The notes under the pieces: generated by a model
What the model saw: only the letters and a program-made list of their open reading frames with translations
What the model was told of the DNA's origin: nothing
Database searches by the model: none
Shown: piece after piece, positions 24,539-33,219 of the stretch
Position numbering within the stretch: position 1 is the stretch's first letter
How the letters are laid out: each line of letters opens with the position of its first letter
Origin: JAGNLM01 sp964439835
Lineage (GTDB): Bacteria > Pseudomonadota > Gammaproteobacteria > JAABTG01
DNA length: 64,000 nt
Direction of reading: 5' to 3'
Assembly: GCA_964439835.1 (NCBI GenBank)
Contig: CAYTPQ010000007.1
Coordinates: 1 to 64,000, forward strand
Translations under genes and position numbers: made by a program

Positions 24539-24709
24539 ATGACCGACACCCAAGGCACGGTGGCAGCGCAGTTCGCGGCGCTGCCGCTGCTGATGCCGGG
24601 CACGACGCTCATCCGCGAATGGGATGAGCGCGAGTACCGCGTGCCCGGGCCGGTCCGATCCGATTCAGTCGAGGAGGGTGCGTCCCGGGGTCGGCGGCAG
24701 CCGCGGTAG
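24539..24709 (+). pseudogene. Possible internally deleted DUF2924 remnant
   Basis: A 56-residue frame whose first part (MTDTQGTVAAQFAALP) looks like the start of DUF2924 proteins and whose second part (MPGTTLIREWDEREYRV) looks like their central block, with the sequence between them missing. DUF2924 genes often travel with recombinases of phages and plasmids. The end overlaps the peroxidase gene on the other strand. From memory of the family only. Confidence 0.45.
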
Positions 24710-25696
24710 GGTCTGCTCCGGGAAGGGACCCGTCAGCGCCTCCAGGAAGGCGGCGACGTCGCGGACCTGTTCGTCGAGCAGCCGTTTGTTGAGCTGAGAG
24801 GGGGCCATGACCCGCACCGCCTCCTCCAGGGTCTTCACCTTGCCGTTGTGAAAATAGGGTGCGGTGAGCGCCACGTTGCGCAGGGTCGGCACCCGGAACT
24901 TGTGACGGTCGTTCTCGTCGCCCGTCACCTTGAAGCGCCCGTCGTCGTCGCGCAGGTCGTAGATCTTCACGTACTCCGAGGTGTGGAACGGGAAGGAGAT
25001 GAAGAACCCCTTGCCGTCCGGCATCAGGGGACCGTTGAAGGCCGGCCCGCGGTGGCAGGCGATGCAGCCCAGGTCCTCGAAGGTCTTCATCCCGCGGGCC
25101 TGCTGGGGCGTCAGGGCGCTGGCGTCACCCGTCACGTAGCGGTCGTAGGGGCTGCCCGGGGTGATCAGGGTCCGCTCGTAGGCGGCCACCGCCTTAGCGG
25201 CGTTGTCCGCCGTGACCGGCTGCTCGCCGCCGAAGACCGCCCGGAACTGTTCCACGTAGCCGGGAATGTCCCGAAGCCGGGCAAGGGCCTCGTCCAGCGA
25301 GCCCATGCCCATCTCGACCCCGGCCACGACGGGGCCCTTTGCCTGCTCCTCCAGGCTCACCGCGCGCCCGTCCCAGAACTGGACCGAGTGGAAGGCCGAG
25401 TTCCAGACTGTTGGCGCGTTGCGCGGCCCGGCGAGGCCGTGCACGCCCATGGAGGTCGAGCGGCTGTCGTCGCCCCCGGTCATCAGGTTATGGCAGGAGT
25501 TGCAGGACACCGTACCTGTGGACGAGAAGCGTGGGTCGAAGAAGAGTTGTTTGCCGAGGGCGATCTTCTCGGGAGTCTGGGCGTTATCCGCCGGCACCGT
25601 TGCACGCATGGGCAGGGGTTGCCAGTCGTAGGACGCGGCCCCTGCGGAGGCGACGGCGAGGAACACGGCGGCGAGTGGGCGAAGCGGGCGGATCAT
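24665..25696 (-). CDS. Di-haem cytochrome c peroxidase
   Basis: A 343-residue periplasmic enzyme that reduces hydrogen peroxide with electrons from cytochrome c. A signal peptide (about 1-22, ending AGAA) is followed by two haem-binding motifs, CNSCH (near 66) and CIACH (near 214), and the conserved GFFISFPFH and FRVPTLRNVALTAPYFHNG segments that position the second haem and the calcium site. Length fits the CcpA/MauG superfamily. I chose ATG 25696, which has AGGAGA upstream; the longer frame adds 17 residues without a signal. It stands alone amid gene remnants, and its 3' end overlaps a broken gene on the other strand. Confidence 0.92.
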   Translation of the reverse strand: MIRPLRPLAAVFLAVASAGAASYDWQPLPMRATVPADNAQTPEKIALGKQLFFDPRFSSTGTVSCNSCHNLMTGGDDSRSTSMGVHGLAGPRNAPTVWNSAFHSVQFWDGRAVSLEEQAKGPVVAGVEMGMGSLDEALARLRDIPGYVEQFRAVFGGEQPVTADNAAKAVAAYERTLITPGSPYDRYVTGDASALTPQQARGMKTFEDLGCIACHRGPAFNGPLMPDGKGFFISFPFHTSEYVKIYDLRDDDGRFKVTGDENDRHKFRVPTLRNVALTAPYFHNGKVKTLEEAVRVMAPSQLNKRLLDEQVRDVAAFLEALTGPFPEQTLPRLPPTPGRTLLD

Positions 25697-26011
25697 GCGA
25701 GGTCTCCTGGAGGACGCCGTCAGAGCGTCGGCCGGGTGGTTGAACACGGGCCCATCGTCCGAGCGTCATTCGGCGATACCAACAGGTTACAGACGTTCGG
25801 GCCCGGCAGGTTAGGTTCCGCTGACGGCGGTCAACCGACTCGGCTGCGGCGGGACTCCGGTACCCCCACCGGCGGAACGCCCCGTTCGAAACGATGTCGC
25901 GGTGCGGGCGCGCGGTGCCACACTCTGGAGGCCCGCCGTGAAGACCGGGACCTTCAACGCCGTGACCGCCAGCTGCCGCGCCTTCCACACCGTCGGGCCC
26001 CAAGGGGACTG
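25697..26011. other. Intergenic region, no intact gene seen
   Basis: 315 bp between the peroxidase start and a truncated photolyase-like gene on the other strand. It contains short low-complexity tracts and no frame with good codon use. Confidence 0.4.
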
Positions 26012-26152
26012 GTGAGCGACGTTCGACGTCTGGCGTTGGTGCTGGGCGACCAGCTCGACCGGGACAGCGCGGTCTTCGACGGCTTCGATCTGCGCCAGGA
26101 CCGGGTCTGGGTGGCCGAGGTCCGGGTGCGGGCCGGCGCAGCGACCCAGTGA
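26012..26152 (+). pseudogene. N-terminal fragment of a photolyase-related protein
   Basis: The frame from GTG 26012 encodes only 46 residues: VRRLALVLGDQLDRDSAVFD then LRQDRVWVAEVRV. This is the start of cryptochrome/photolyase-related proteins of the FeS-BCP kind, which are about 500 residues long. A stop at 26150 ends it and no continuation is found in the following DNA, so the gene has been truncated by deletion. Confidence 0.65.
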
Positions 26153-26245
26153 CCGGGTCCCTCTGAAAATTCGCAAGCGCGGCGCGAGCAAGGTGGTGGC
26201 GCGGTCGGATGGCCAAGTCGAGGCAGCAGGCAAGGTCACCACACG

Positions 26246-26747
26246 TCATCCTCGAACGACCCTCTTCGCATCCTTGAGCAGCAAGAGCAGTTGCTGCTCG
26301 CGCAGGGGCGACGCGATGAAGCCGATCCGGGTGTAGAAGCGCGCCGCGTCTTCGTCGATGGGGTGGGTCAGCATCGCCCGCACACCGGCCTGTTCGCCGA
26401 TTACCAAGGTGCGGCGGATCGCGTCCTGAAGCATCCCGAACCCGATCCCGCGCCCCTGGTGCTCCCGCGACACCGCGAGCCTGGCGAGGATCGCCACCGG
26501 CACCGGGTACTGCCCCATGCCTTTGCGGATGCGCTCCGGCGCTTCCAGCGTGTCGACCTGGCCTACGGTCAGGCTGAAGTAGCCCGCCACGCGGTCATCG
26601 TCGTCGGCAACGACGAAGGCCTTGGCCGAGCCGCTGGCCTGGGCTTGGCGGGCGTGGCGCAGGAGCCAGTCGTTCAGCGCGGGATTGCCGCAGTCGAAGC
26701 CCTCCAGCCGATGCTGCGGGGCAGGGGCGCAGATCGAGTTATCGTTT
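26246..26747 (-). pseudogene. GNAT acetyltransferase, frameshifted near its N-terminus
   Basis: The 3' part (26246-26695) encodes a GNAT acetyltransferase of the TacT-like toxin group: FDCGNPALNDWL, GYFSLTVGQVDTLEAPERI, the acetyl-CoA loop in VSREHQGRGIGFGMLQDA, and HPIDEDAARFYTRIGF. The expected N-terminal residues (APAPQHRLEG) are present but in another frame: a run GAGGGGC near 26698 holds one G too many, and no canonical start codon exists above it. A DUF1778-type antitoxin gene, the usual partner, was not found upstream. An internal GTG at 26590 would make a 114-residue product lacking the first third of the domain. Probably inactive. Confidence 0.7.
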
Positions 26748-26898
26748 TAACATCATGACTATGTGAATAAATCTGAGTTCTTGCTTTGTCTCATGCCCCC
26801 AGACGTGCCCCCGGTTCGCACGCCCTGTCCGCCGGGTCGCGTTTCGGCGATGCCGGTGGGGCAGAGGAGGAGGGCGCTGCGTCTCCTTCCGCACCCCG

Positions 26899-29454
26899 TT
26901 AGGAGGTTCCCGACGCCGTCAGGCGTCTGAGTCCGTCCAGGTCGAAGTCGTCGGCGAGCGCTGCGATGCGGCGCGCCAGGGCGGGGCAGCAGCCCTCCCG
27001 GGCCAGGTCATCGGCGAGGGCCCGGATGGCGGAAATGCTGCCCGTTTTCAACAGGGCCGCGAGTTGCCCGGCGCGATCGGGCGAGAGTTCCTCGAGTTCC
27101 GGAGCCCCCTCCGATTCGGCCGGGGCCTCCCGGCGCATCCACTCCAGTGGCAGCAGGGCGCCGAGGGTCTGGGTGAGCGCGTCCAGGAGCACGGGCTTCG
27201 CGAGATGCACGTCGCACCCCGCCGCGAGCGCGCGGGCGCGGTCCTCGGGGAAGGCGGCGGCGCTCACCGCAACGATGGGGGTGCGACAAGAAGCCGGCAG
27301 CTCCCGCAGCGTCCGGGCGACCGCCAGGCCGTCGAGGTCGGGCATGCGCAGGTCCAGCAGGACGAGGTCGGGCACGAAAGCGCGGGCCTTCTCCAGACAG
27401 GCCGTGCCGCCTTCCGCCTCCTCGACCGTAAAGCCGAGGGGTTCCAGCAGGCCGCGGAGGACCTCCCGGTTCTCGGACTCGTCGTCGGCGATGAGGACGC
27501 GCAGGGGCCCGTGCCCGTCGGTGCGACGGTAGCCGACGACCCTGCCGGCAGGGTTTCGCGCCTGCAGCCCAGGCTCGCTGGGGCCGGCGACCGCCTGGGC
27601 CGGGATCCGAACCCGGAAGACGCTGCCCGCGCCCGGTGTGCTGTCCACGGTGATGGCGCCACCCATGCGCTCCACCAACCGCTTGGTGATGGCCAGCCCG
27701 AGGCCGGTTCCCTGGCCCCTCTGGCCGCGACCCGCCGCCTGGCGGAAGGGCTCGAAGATCTCATCCCTCCGATCGGCGGGGATACCGGCGCCCGTGTCGG
27801 CCACCTCCAGGAGCACCTCGCCGCTGGCGTAGTCCGCGCGCAACGTGACCGCTCCCGCCTCGGTGTGCTTGATCGCGTTGTCCAGCAGGTTGACGAGGAC
27901 CTGGTGCACTCGCCGGCCGTCGCAGGAGAGCGTCTGCGGCAAGGCCGGAGAGGGCTCGATGCGGAAAGCGATGCCCTTCTGCTCGGCTCGCCCCCGGAAC
28001 ATCCCCCCCAGCTCGCGCAGCAGCTCGGGACTGCTCCACTCCTCCGGCACCAGCTCGAACCGGTCCGCCTCGATCTTCGCGAGGTCCAAGGCATCGTTGA
28101 TGAGCCCCAGCAGACGCTCGCCGCCACGCAGGATGTCGCGGATCTGTCGACGCTGCCCTGGCGTGAGCTGCGGGTCCCTGTCCAGGAGCTGCGCGAAACC
28201 CATCACGGAGTTGAGCGGGGTGCGCAGCTCGTGGCTCATGTTGGCGAGGAACGCGTCTTTGGCCCGGCTGGCGCGCTCCGCCGCTTCCCTCGCCTGGCGC
28301 AGGCCCTCCTCGAGCGCCTTGTCCCGATCGACGTCCTCGACGATCCAGATCGACCCCCGCTCGGTGTGGTCGGGATCGACGTACTGCCCGATCAGCCTGC
28401 CCCAGAACCGGCTGCCGTCCCGGCGCTGGAGCACGCGATCGTCCCTGTAGACGCCGCCGCTTGCCATGTGCGCATACGCGACCTCGCCGACGTCCTCGAA
28501 GGCCTCGCGGTCGGGGTAGAAGCGCTCCGTGCTGGCACCCACTAGCTCCGCTTCGCCCCACCCGAAGAGCTCCACCGCCCGTGGGTTCACACGCGCGATG
28601 CGGCGATCCACCACGTAGACGACACCCAGCGGCAGTGCCTCCAGGATCAGCCGCTGCTCGCGCAGGGCCGTATCCAGGGCGCGGGTGCGGTCCTCCACGA
28701 GCTGCTCCAGGTGCTGGTAGACCTGCTGCAGGTCCCGCTCCCGCCGCTCGATCTGCTCCAGCATCGCATTGAAACCCCGGAACAGGGAGGCGACTTCGTC
28801 GTCGGATCCGGGCGGATCCACCCGCAGCGCGTAGCTGCCGGCCGCGGATATCTCCCGCGTCTTGGCGGCGAGGCGCAGGATCGGGTCGGACACGTGGCGT
28901 TGCAGCCGGAGCGCGGAGAGCAGGGATACGGCCAGCGTGATCAGCGACAGACCGCCGACCACCCAGGCGTAGCGCCGCACCTGGGCCGCCAGCTCGTCCA
29001 TCCGGGCGTGAATGAAGATCCGCCCGATCTCGCGGCCGTCGAAGGTCAGGCCCCGCACCACGTCCACGGTGCCGAGGCCGAGGAAGGAGACATTCAGAAC
29101 GACCCCGTCCGCGGCCCCGCCCGGGTCGCGCAACGGCTGGCCCGGGTCGCGCTGATAGTGGGCGAAGCGCTGGCCGCTCTCGTCGTACAGGACCGCGTAG
29201 CGGATCTGGTGCTCGTGGCGCAGGCTGGCGAGGTTCTTCTCCGCGCTCTCCGGCGCGTCGAACACCAGGGCCGCGATGCAGTTCTCGCCCACCGTGACCG
29301 AGAGGACCTCCAGGTCCCGCACCATCTGTGCGCGCAGCATGCGGACGTCGTGGAACACGAACAGGGTGCCGGCGACCGCCAGGGTCAGCAGGGTGATGGC
29401 CCCCGAGATGAGCAGCAGGCGCTGCCGGAGCGAGGTCGGGCGAAGCAGGCTCAC
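26899..29454 (-). CDS. Hybrid histidine kinase with CHASE8, HAMP, PAS and receiver domains
   Basis: An 851-residue membrane sensor. Helix one (about 10-32), a periplasmic CHASE8-like domain (35-155), helix two (160-182) and a HAMP (185-240) precede a coiled coil, a PAS domain (265-375), the phosphoacceptor motif MSHELRTPLNSVMG, an ATPase domain (NLLDNAIKHTE, GTGLGLAI) and a receiver domain with VLLDLRMPDLDG. A C-terminal helical segment of about 80 residues may be a phosphotransfer or dimer part, without a clear Hpt histidine. Its GTG start overlaps the YfiR-like gene by 4 bp (GTGA). CHASE8 and YfiR usually work as an inner-membrane sensor and its periplasmic repressor, so this is one signalling unit. 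Confidence 0.92.
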   Translation of the reverse strand: MSLLRPTSLRQRLLLISGAITLLTLAVAGTLFVFHDVRMLRAQMVRDLEVLSVTVGENCIAALVFDAPESAEKNLASLRHEHQIRYAVLYDESGQRFAHYQRDPGQPLRDPGGAADGVVLNVSFLGLGTVDVVRGLTFDGREIGRIFIHARMDELAAQVRRYAWVVGGLSLITLAVSLLSALRLQRHVSDPILRLAAKTREISAAGSYALRVDPPGSDDEVASLFRGFNAMLEQIERRERDLQQVYQHLEQLVEDRTRALDTALREQRLILEALPLGVVYVVDRRIARVNPRAVELFGWGEAELVGASTERFYPDREAFEDVGEVAYAHMASGGVYRDDRVLQRRDGSRFWGRLIGQYVDPDHTERGSIWIVEDVDRDKALEEGLRQAREAAERASRAKDAFLANMSHELRTPLNSVMGFAQLLDRDPQLTPGQRRQIRDILRGGERLLGLINDALDLAKIEADRFELVPEEWSSPELLRELGGMFRGRAEQKGIAFRIEPSPALPQTLSCDGRRVHQVLVNLLDNAIKHTEAGAVTLRADYASGEVLLEVADTGAGIPADRRDEIFEPFRQAAGRGQRGQGTGLGLAITKRLVERMGGAITVDSTPGAGSVFRVRIPAQAVAGPSEPGLQARNPAGRVVGYRRTDGHGPLRVLIADDESENREVLRGLLEPLGFTVEEAEGGTACLEKARAFVPDLVLLDLRMPDLDGLAVARTLRELPASCRTPIVAVSAAAFPEDRARALAAGCDVHLAKPVLLDALTQTLGALLPLEWMRREAPAESEGAPELEELSPDRAGQLAALLKTGSISAIRALADDLAREGCCPALARRIAALADDFDLDGLRRLTASGTS

Positions 29455-30053
29455 CGGACCACCTCCGCGACGTCGTAGAGCTGGGCGGAGACCACCAGGC
29501 CGCGACCTTCGAGTCCCGCCGGGGTGATACGGATGCGCAGGTACTCCTTCTTGCGGAAGACGTCCGGTTTGCGGAACAGCTCGATGGCGACCCCGCGGCG
29601 CGCCGAGCCGGGCGTGTCCGCAACCAGGAGCGTGGGCCGGCCGGCCGTACGCTGAACGACGGACTGCAGCTGGGCTTCTGCATTGCGGCCGACGAACAGG
29701 ATTTGAGGGTCGCCGATTGCGTCGACGCTCGCGTAGCCGCGGACCTGGATCGGCCTGCCGGCGGCCTGCTTGCCCTCACGTTCGAGCGCGCGCAGCCGGT
29801 CCTCCAGCTCCGGATCGCCAATCACGCCGATGACGAACGGCTGTCCTTGCGGCAGCGCGGGCCACTCCACGAAGCGGGTGAAGTTGTAGAGGTAGGCGAC
29901 CTTGAGCTGCAAAAGCAGGTCGCCCTGTTCGTCGCCCTGCGCGAGCGGCATCAAGGCCCAGTACAGCACGAGGAGTAATGCTGCCCTCACGGGGGCATCA
30001 AGGGAGAAGTCGCGCCTCGTTTGCCGGTCCGGCCGGGGGGTGGGCTGGCCCAT
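29451..30053 (-). CDS. YfiR-family periplasmic protein
   Basis: A 200-residue exported protein. The signal region is preceded by a basic stretch of about 20 residues. The mature part opens with LKVAYLYNFTRFVEWP, the hallmark of the YfiR (DUF4154) family, and ends with LVVSAQLYDVAEVVR. In Pseudomonas YfiR binds and restrains the periplasmic domain of the diguanylate cyclase YfiN; here the partner is a histidine kinase instead. The gene overlaps the kinase gene by 4 bp and its ATG directly follows (TGAATG) the stop codon of a truncated TonB receptor, so the original operon was receptor-YfiR-kinase. Confidence 0.9.
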   Translation of the reverse strand: MGQPTPRPDRQTRRDFSLDAPVRAALLLVLYWALMPLAQGDEQGDLLLQLKVAYLYNFTRFVEWPALPQGQPFVIGVIGDPELEDRLRALEREGKQAAGRPIQVRGYASVDAIGDPQILFVGRNAEAQLQSVVQRTAGRPTLLVADTPGSARRGVAIELFRKPDVFRKKEYLRIRITPAGLEGRGLVVSAQLYDVAEVVR

Positions 30054-30410
30054 TCAGAACTTCCAGCCGACCGTCGCGGTCACGATCCGCCCCGGCCCGA
30101 TCAGGCCGCGGCTGAAGTCGGCCAGCTGATTGGCCGGATACCGGATCTCGGCATCGAGCACGTTGGAGGCGTTGAGGTTTGCGTACAGGCCGCTGCCCGG
30201 GTGCTCGTAGCGCAGGTTCACGCCGACGTTCCAGTAGCCGTCCACGCGCTCGCCGATGCGCTGAGTGACGCCGGGTGTCGGACCGGCGACGAAGTCCCAG
30301 TCCGCGTCCATGTCGCTGACGTAGTGGGCGTAGACGGCGTGGGTGATCGGCCCGCGGCGATAGTCGGCCTTGAACTTGAGCAGGAGGTCGGGGGAGTACC
30401 CCGGGTCCGC
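30054..30410 (-). pseudogene. C-terminal stub of a TonB-dependent receptor
   Basis: The last about 118 codons of a receptor, from ADPGYSP through HYVSDMDADWDFVAG and NASNVLDAEIRYPANQL to the terminal GWKF. They align without gaps to the end of the intact receptor at 33737-35836, about three quarters identical. Above 30410 the similarity stops abruptly, so about 600 residues are missing, including the plug. No start codon suits the fragment. The deletion or rearrangement left the YfiR and kinase genes intact downstream. Confidence 0.85.
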
Positions 30411-30721
30411 GGGCGCCGGTCGGAATGGGGGGCTACCAGGGGCACGGGTGCGACGAGCATTCGATAGGTACTGGAACGGGGGCGGCACAAGGACGGTTCA
30501 GCCGCGCCCGGGCGATTTATACCACACCGTGTGCCGGGCCACGTGGGTGTGCCACAGCGGAAGCACTGCCCTGAAATCGCTCAGTATCCCCCCGCGCACA
30601 TCCTGATTCGGGAACCGGCGTAAAACGGTCAGGTGTCGAGGCCCCTCAGGAAGCTCCTTACGTAAGAGGGCCGACACCGAGGCCCGCGGCCTGCGCTAGA
30701 GTCCGGATGAGGAGAATTGAG
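30411..30721. other. Breakpoint region and promoter of the secreted protein gene
   Basis: 311 bp without a gene. It begins at the break in the receptor stub and contains one copy of the 19-bp inverted repeat at 30644-30662. No transposase remnant was seen. Confidence 0.5.
30644..30662. promoter_or_regulatory. 19-bp inverted repeat, copy 1
   Basis: CCTCAGG-AAGCT-CCTTACG. The left half has five of seven bases of TGTCAGG. A TAnnnT box (TAGAGT, 30697-30702) follows after 34 bp, and the start codon of the next gene is at 30722. Confidence 0.65.
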
Positions 30722-31372
30722 ATGCAGATGCGGATTCAAGCTGTATTGCTGGTGTGTCTGACACTGACTGCCGGCAGCGGGGTTGCTGCGCAGGGCGCGG
30801 ACGCGCCGGCGGCGGAGCCCATGACGCGGCCGGACTCGGCGCCGCTGGCTGCGACTGTGCTGGGCGAGGAGGTCCGCACGAGTGACGCCCGGGAGATGCA
30901 GGAGACGATCCTGACCCGGCTGTTCGACCGCTACGCCGAGAAGCAGGGGATCGAGGTCGGCGACGCGGAGATCGACGCGTACGTGGAGAGCGTAAAGCGC
31001 GGCATGCGTGCCGGGGGCCTGACCGCGGAAGAGGCGCTGTCCCCGGAGGAGGCTGCCCAGGTCGAGCAGATGCGCCGCGACATGGGTCGGGCGATGATCC
31101 GTCAGTGGAAGCTGAACCGTGCGCTCTACGAGCAATACGGCGGCCGCATCATCTTCCAGCAGCTTGGCCCCGAGCCGCTCGACGCCTACCGCCGTTACCT
31201 CGAGGAGCGGCAGGCCGCCGGCGACTTCGCGATCCACGATAAGTCTCTCGAGGGCGCCTTCTGGCGGTACTTCACTGACGACTCGATGCACGACTTCTAC
31301 GAGCGGGGGAGCGACGCGGAGTCACGGGCGTTTGCGATCCCGCCGTGGGAGCGGAGGGCCGAGGCGCAGTAG
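30722..31372 (+). CDS. Exported protein with SurA-N-like region
   Basis: A 216-residue exported protein. The signal peptide spans about residues 1-22 (ending GVAAQG). The mature part includes AATVLGEEVRTSDAREMQET and KQGIEVGDAEIDAYVESVKR, an arrangement like the N-terminal helical domain of SurA-type periplasmic chaperones, but without a prolyl isomerase domain. The later part is rich in charged helices (WKLNRALYEQYGGRIIFQQ). No catalytic motif was seen. The ATG at 30722 follows a GAGGAGAA ribosome site. A copy of the 19-bp inverted repeat and a TAnnnT box lie directly upstream. A chaperone-like role is only a suggestion. Confidence 0.65.
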   Translation: MQMRIQAVLLVCLTLTAGSGVAAQGADAPAAEPMTRPDSAPLAATVLGEEVRTSDAREMQETILTRLFDRYAEKQGIEVGDAEIDAYVESVKRGMRAGGLTAEEALSPEEAAQVEQMRRDMGRAMIRQWKLNRALYEQYGGRIIFQQLGPEPLDAYRRYLEERQAAGDFAIHDKSLEGAFWRYFTDDSMHDFYERGSDAESRAFAIPPWERRAEAQ

Positions 31373-31639
31373 CGAAGCGGGTAGCGGGGCGCCCGGGCCC
31401 CGCCCTTGATCTCGTAGGTGCTGGGGGAGCGGGGGGATCCGTTATGCGTTCGTCGGATAACTTTACACCGCCTCTTGTGCGGACTCTCACCCCTGACTGC
31501 CAGGCGGAATGCTCGGATCGCTCCATTGCACGCATGTGGCGCGGGTGTCGTTCGCAGAAGTCGGACCATCGGTTCTCGCCTGAAGTCATAAACTTACTGC
31601 ACGCGCCGTCGTTTTCGCAAACTGCCGCGGAGAAAAGTG

Positions 31640-31658
31640 CGTAAGGAATCTCCTTACG
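31640..31658. promoter_or_regulatory. 19-bp inverted repeat, copy 2
   Basis: CGTAAGG-AATCT-CCTTACG, a perfect 7-bp inverted repeat with a 5-bp spacer, in the long spacer upstream of the PEP-CTERM gene. It lies about 180 bp above the nearer sigma-54-like sequence, a distance usual for an enhancer. Confidence 0.75.
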
Positions 31659-31811
31659 ACGTCAAACGTTCTCTTGCATTTCGTGCCCGCTGCTTTTACG
31701 CGATGTGCTTATACTAGTGAACGTCTGAGTAACAGGGACCAGTCGGTACACTTGACAGGTATTCGGTCTGCCCGATCGCGAGGTCAACGGCCCATCAATG
31801 AGTTATGTCTC

Positions 31812-31827
31812 TGGCATGCGACGTGCT
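31812..31827 (+). promoter_or_regulatory. Candidate sigma-54 promoter
   Basis: TGGCATGCGACGTGCT matches TGGCACG-N4-TTGCW except at two bases and keeps GG and GC at exact spacing. The leader to the ATG at 32194 would be about 355 bases. A weaker but better placed candidate is AGGGCTGTGTCGTGCT at 32133-32148. Confidence 0.4.
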
Positions 31828-32193
31828 TCACATTTCTCGCCGTCTCCGCCGGGAGGTGGCGCAGTACGAGGCGCCCGGAAGTCGCGTGTTCTTGCTCGGC
31901 AGGAGCAAAGCTCGCCCAAAGGGCGGACGTTCCTTTAGCCACCGACAGGGGAGACAAGAAGAGGACGAATAGCGCGCGCATCTTTACCCGAACTTCTATC
32001 GCCGGTGCCCTCGCGGTGTTAGCTCAGACTTTCTCTGGTTACGCTGGGCAGCGATGATTAAGTCACTTCAGCGGTGCGCGCTGCTAAGGGCCGCACTGCA
32101 GGAGGCGGCGACAGCGATGTAACTGTTTAAAGAGGGCTGTGTCGTGCTTATTGAGGGGAAAGAGCGAAACCGTCACAGAGAGGAGGGAGTTTG

Positions 32194-32862
32194 ATGAACA
32201 GCGGAAAATCCATTCGCGGAGTAAAGGTTCGTACCATAGCGGCGGCAGCAACGGCGTTGTCTCTTCTGAGCGGGACCGCGTATGCAGCGCAGCAACAGTT
32301 CACTACCGTCTTACCGATAAGCGGCGATCTAAACCGATCTGCCACATTGCCGTTGTTCAATCCAGCCTTGGGAGACCTGACGCAAGTCCAGTACGCGTGG
32401 TCGATTGAGGTCGACCGAAGCCCAGTCACCGTCAGTCACAATCCAGGGGGCCCCTACACGGTTGTGTACGACTCGTTAGGCGCCGACGTCAATATCGCGG
32501 CTCCCGGCATTGTCGTGAACGAACTTATGACGAATGGGGAGGTCCTGTTCATTCCGCCGGGCTCGACCAGCCCGACGCGGTTCTATCCCTTTGATTTGAT
32601 TAAGAACGGAATCATATTCCCAGGTGGCGTGTTTCTCAGCGAATTCGAAGGGGTCGGTACCTTCGATTGGACGTACTCCTTCTCGCCGATTGCTGAGGCG
32701 CAGCCGCTGCCGACGGGCGTCACTGCGTCGTTTGCGGAGATCCAGTCCGGCGGATACCTGCAGATCACCTACGACTACAACCCGGTTCCGGTCCCTGCCG
32801 CAGTATGGCTGTTTGGCAGCGCGCTGGTCGGTCTGGGCGCGTGGGCTCGCCGCCGGACCTGA
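32194..32862 (+). CDS. PEP-CTERM-type protein with VPVPAAVWLFGSALVG tail
   Basis: A 222-residue exported protein. The signal peptide ends near AYAAQ (about residue 32). The mature domain is beta-rich and begins QFTTVLPISGDLNRSATLPL, like the choice-of-anchor families of exosortase substrates. The C-terminus is a sorting signal: VPVPAAVWLFGS, a helix, then the basic end ARRRT, the VPLPA variant of PEP-CTERM. Exosortase would cleave this signal and the product would be linked to the envelope or exopolysaccharide. No exosortase gene is in the window. The ATG at 32194 follows a GAGGAGGGAG ribosome site. Lower G+C than neighbours suggests acquisition. Confidence 0.85.
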   Translation: MNSGKSIRGVKVRTIAAAATALSLLSGTAYAAQQQFTTVLPISGDLNRSATLPLFNPALGDLTQVQYAWSIEVDRSPVTVSHNPGGPYTVVYDSLGADVNIAAPGIVVNELMTNGEVLFIPPGSTSPTRFYPFDLIKNGIIFPGGVFLSEFEGVGTFDWTYSFSPIAEAQPLPTGVTASFAEIQSGGYLQITYDYNPVPVPAAVWLFGSALVGLGAWARRRT

Positions 32863-32886
32863 TCCTAACATCCACGCGGACGCTGG

Positions 32887-32920
32887 GACGCGAGCCGCGC
32901 CTCCGGGCGCGGCTCGCGTC
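32887..32920. terminator. Strong hairpin after the PEP-CTERM gene
   Basis: A perfect 15-bp stem (32887-32901 with 32906-32920) and a 4-base loop TCCG, 25 bp after the stop codon. No U-tract follows, so termination would be of the non-canonical type. Confidence 0.75.
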
Positions 32921-33061
32921 GCAGTCGGCTGAAAGAACCGCTGGCTGGAGGGGACGGTTGCGGCTCGTGACCTCTCCGTGCCCCTGACCACGCGCCGCGG
33001 CACGATGTCGTTGCATCGCGCCGCAATCGGGCGCCGCGCCGCGAACCGCACCTGCGGGCTG

Positions 33062-33080
33062 TGCCAGTCTTTTCCTGACA
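33062..33080. promoter_or_regulatory. 19-bp inverted repeat, copy 3
   Basis: TGCCAGT-CTTTT-CCTGACA; the left half keeps five of seven bases. GGCTATCGTCG follows at 33104-33114, the same 11-mer found downstream of copies 4 and 7. The J-domain gene starts at 33220. Confidence 0.6.
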
Positions 33081-33219
33081 GGATATACCGAAGACCGCCA
33101 CCCGGCTATCGTCGCGGCCGCATTGGCTTGAGTTTTGGTAAGCTTCGCCGCCAGAGTCGCACCTCGCCGACTCTTCTAACCGGCTTGCTCCGCCATCCCG
33201 CCAGCGAAGTAGGGGAAAC

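Larger units (their letters stand above)
31373..32193. other. Long, lower-GC intergenic region
   Basis: 821 bp without a convincing gene. Base composition is clearly lower in G+C than the surroundings. It contains a perfect copy of the 19-bp inverted repeat (31640-31658) and two candidate sigma-54 promoters (31812-31827 and 32133-32148) ahead of the PEP-CTERM gene. Confidence 0.6.
32863..33219. other. Intergenic region with terminator and inverted repeat
   Basis: 357 bp between the PEP-CTERM gene and the J-domain gene. It holds a strong hairpin (32887-32920) and copy 3 of the 19-bp inverted repeat with its promoter-like block. No gene was seen. Confidence 0.55.

Noticed and set aside
24665..26152. 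Long plus-strand frame opposite the peroxidase
   Set aside because: It is the antisense of a clear cytochrome c peroxidase gene; only its last part (26012-26152) encodes a recognisable fragment, and in that frame.
26760..26898. GCCCCCAGACGTGCCCCC near the GNAT remnant as a possible integrase-linked attachment site
   Set aside because: Similar strings occur near integrase genes, but there is no integrase or tRNA here and no second copy was found.
31373..32190. Small frames in the low-GC spacer, for example near 31674-32057
   Set aside because: No ribosome site, signal or recognisable motif; codon use is unlike genes, and the region is better explained as long regulatory DNA.
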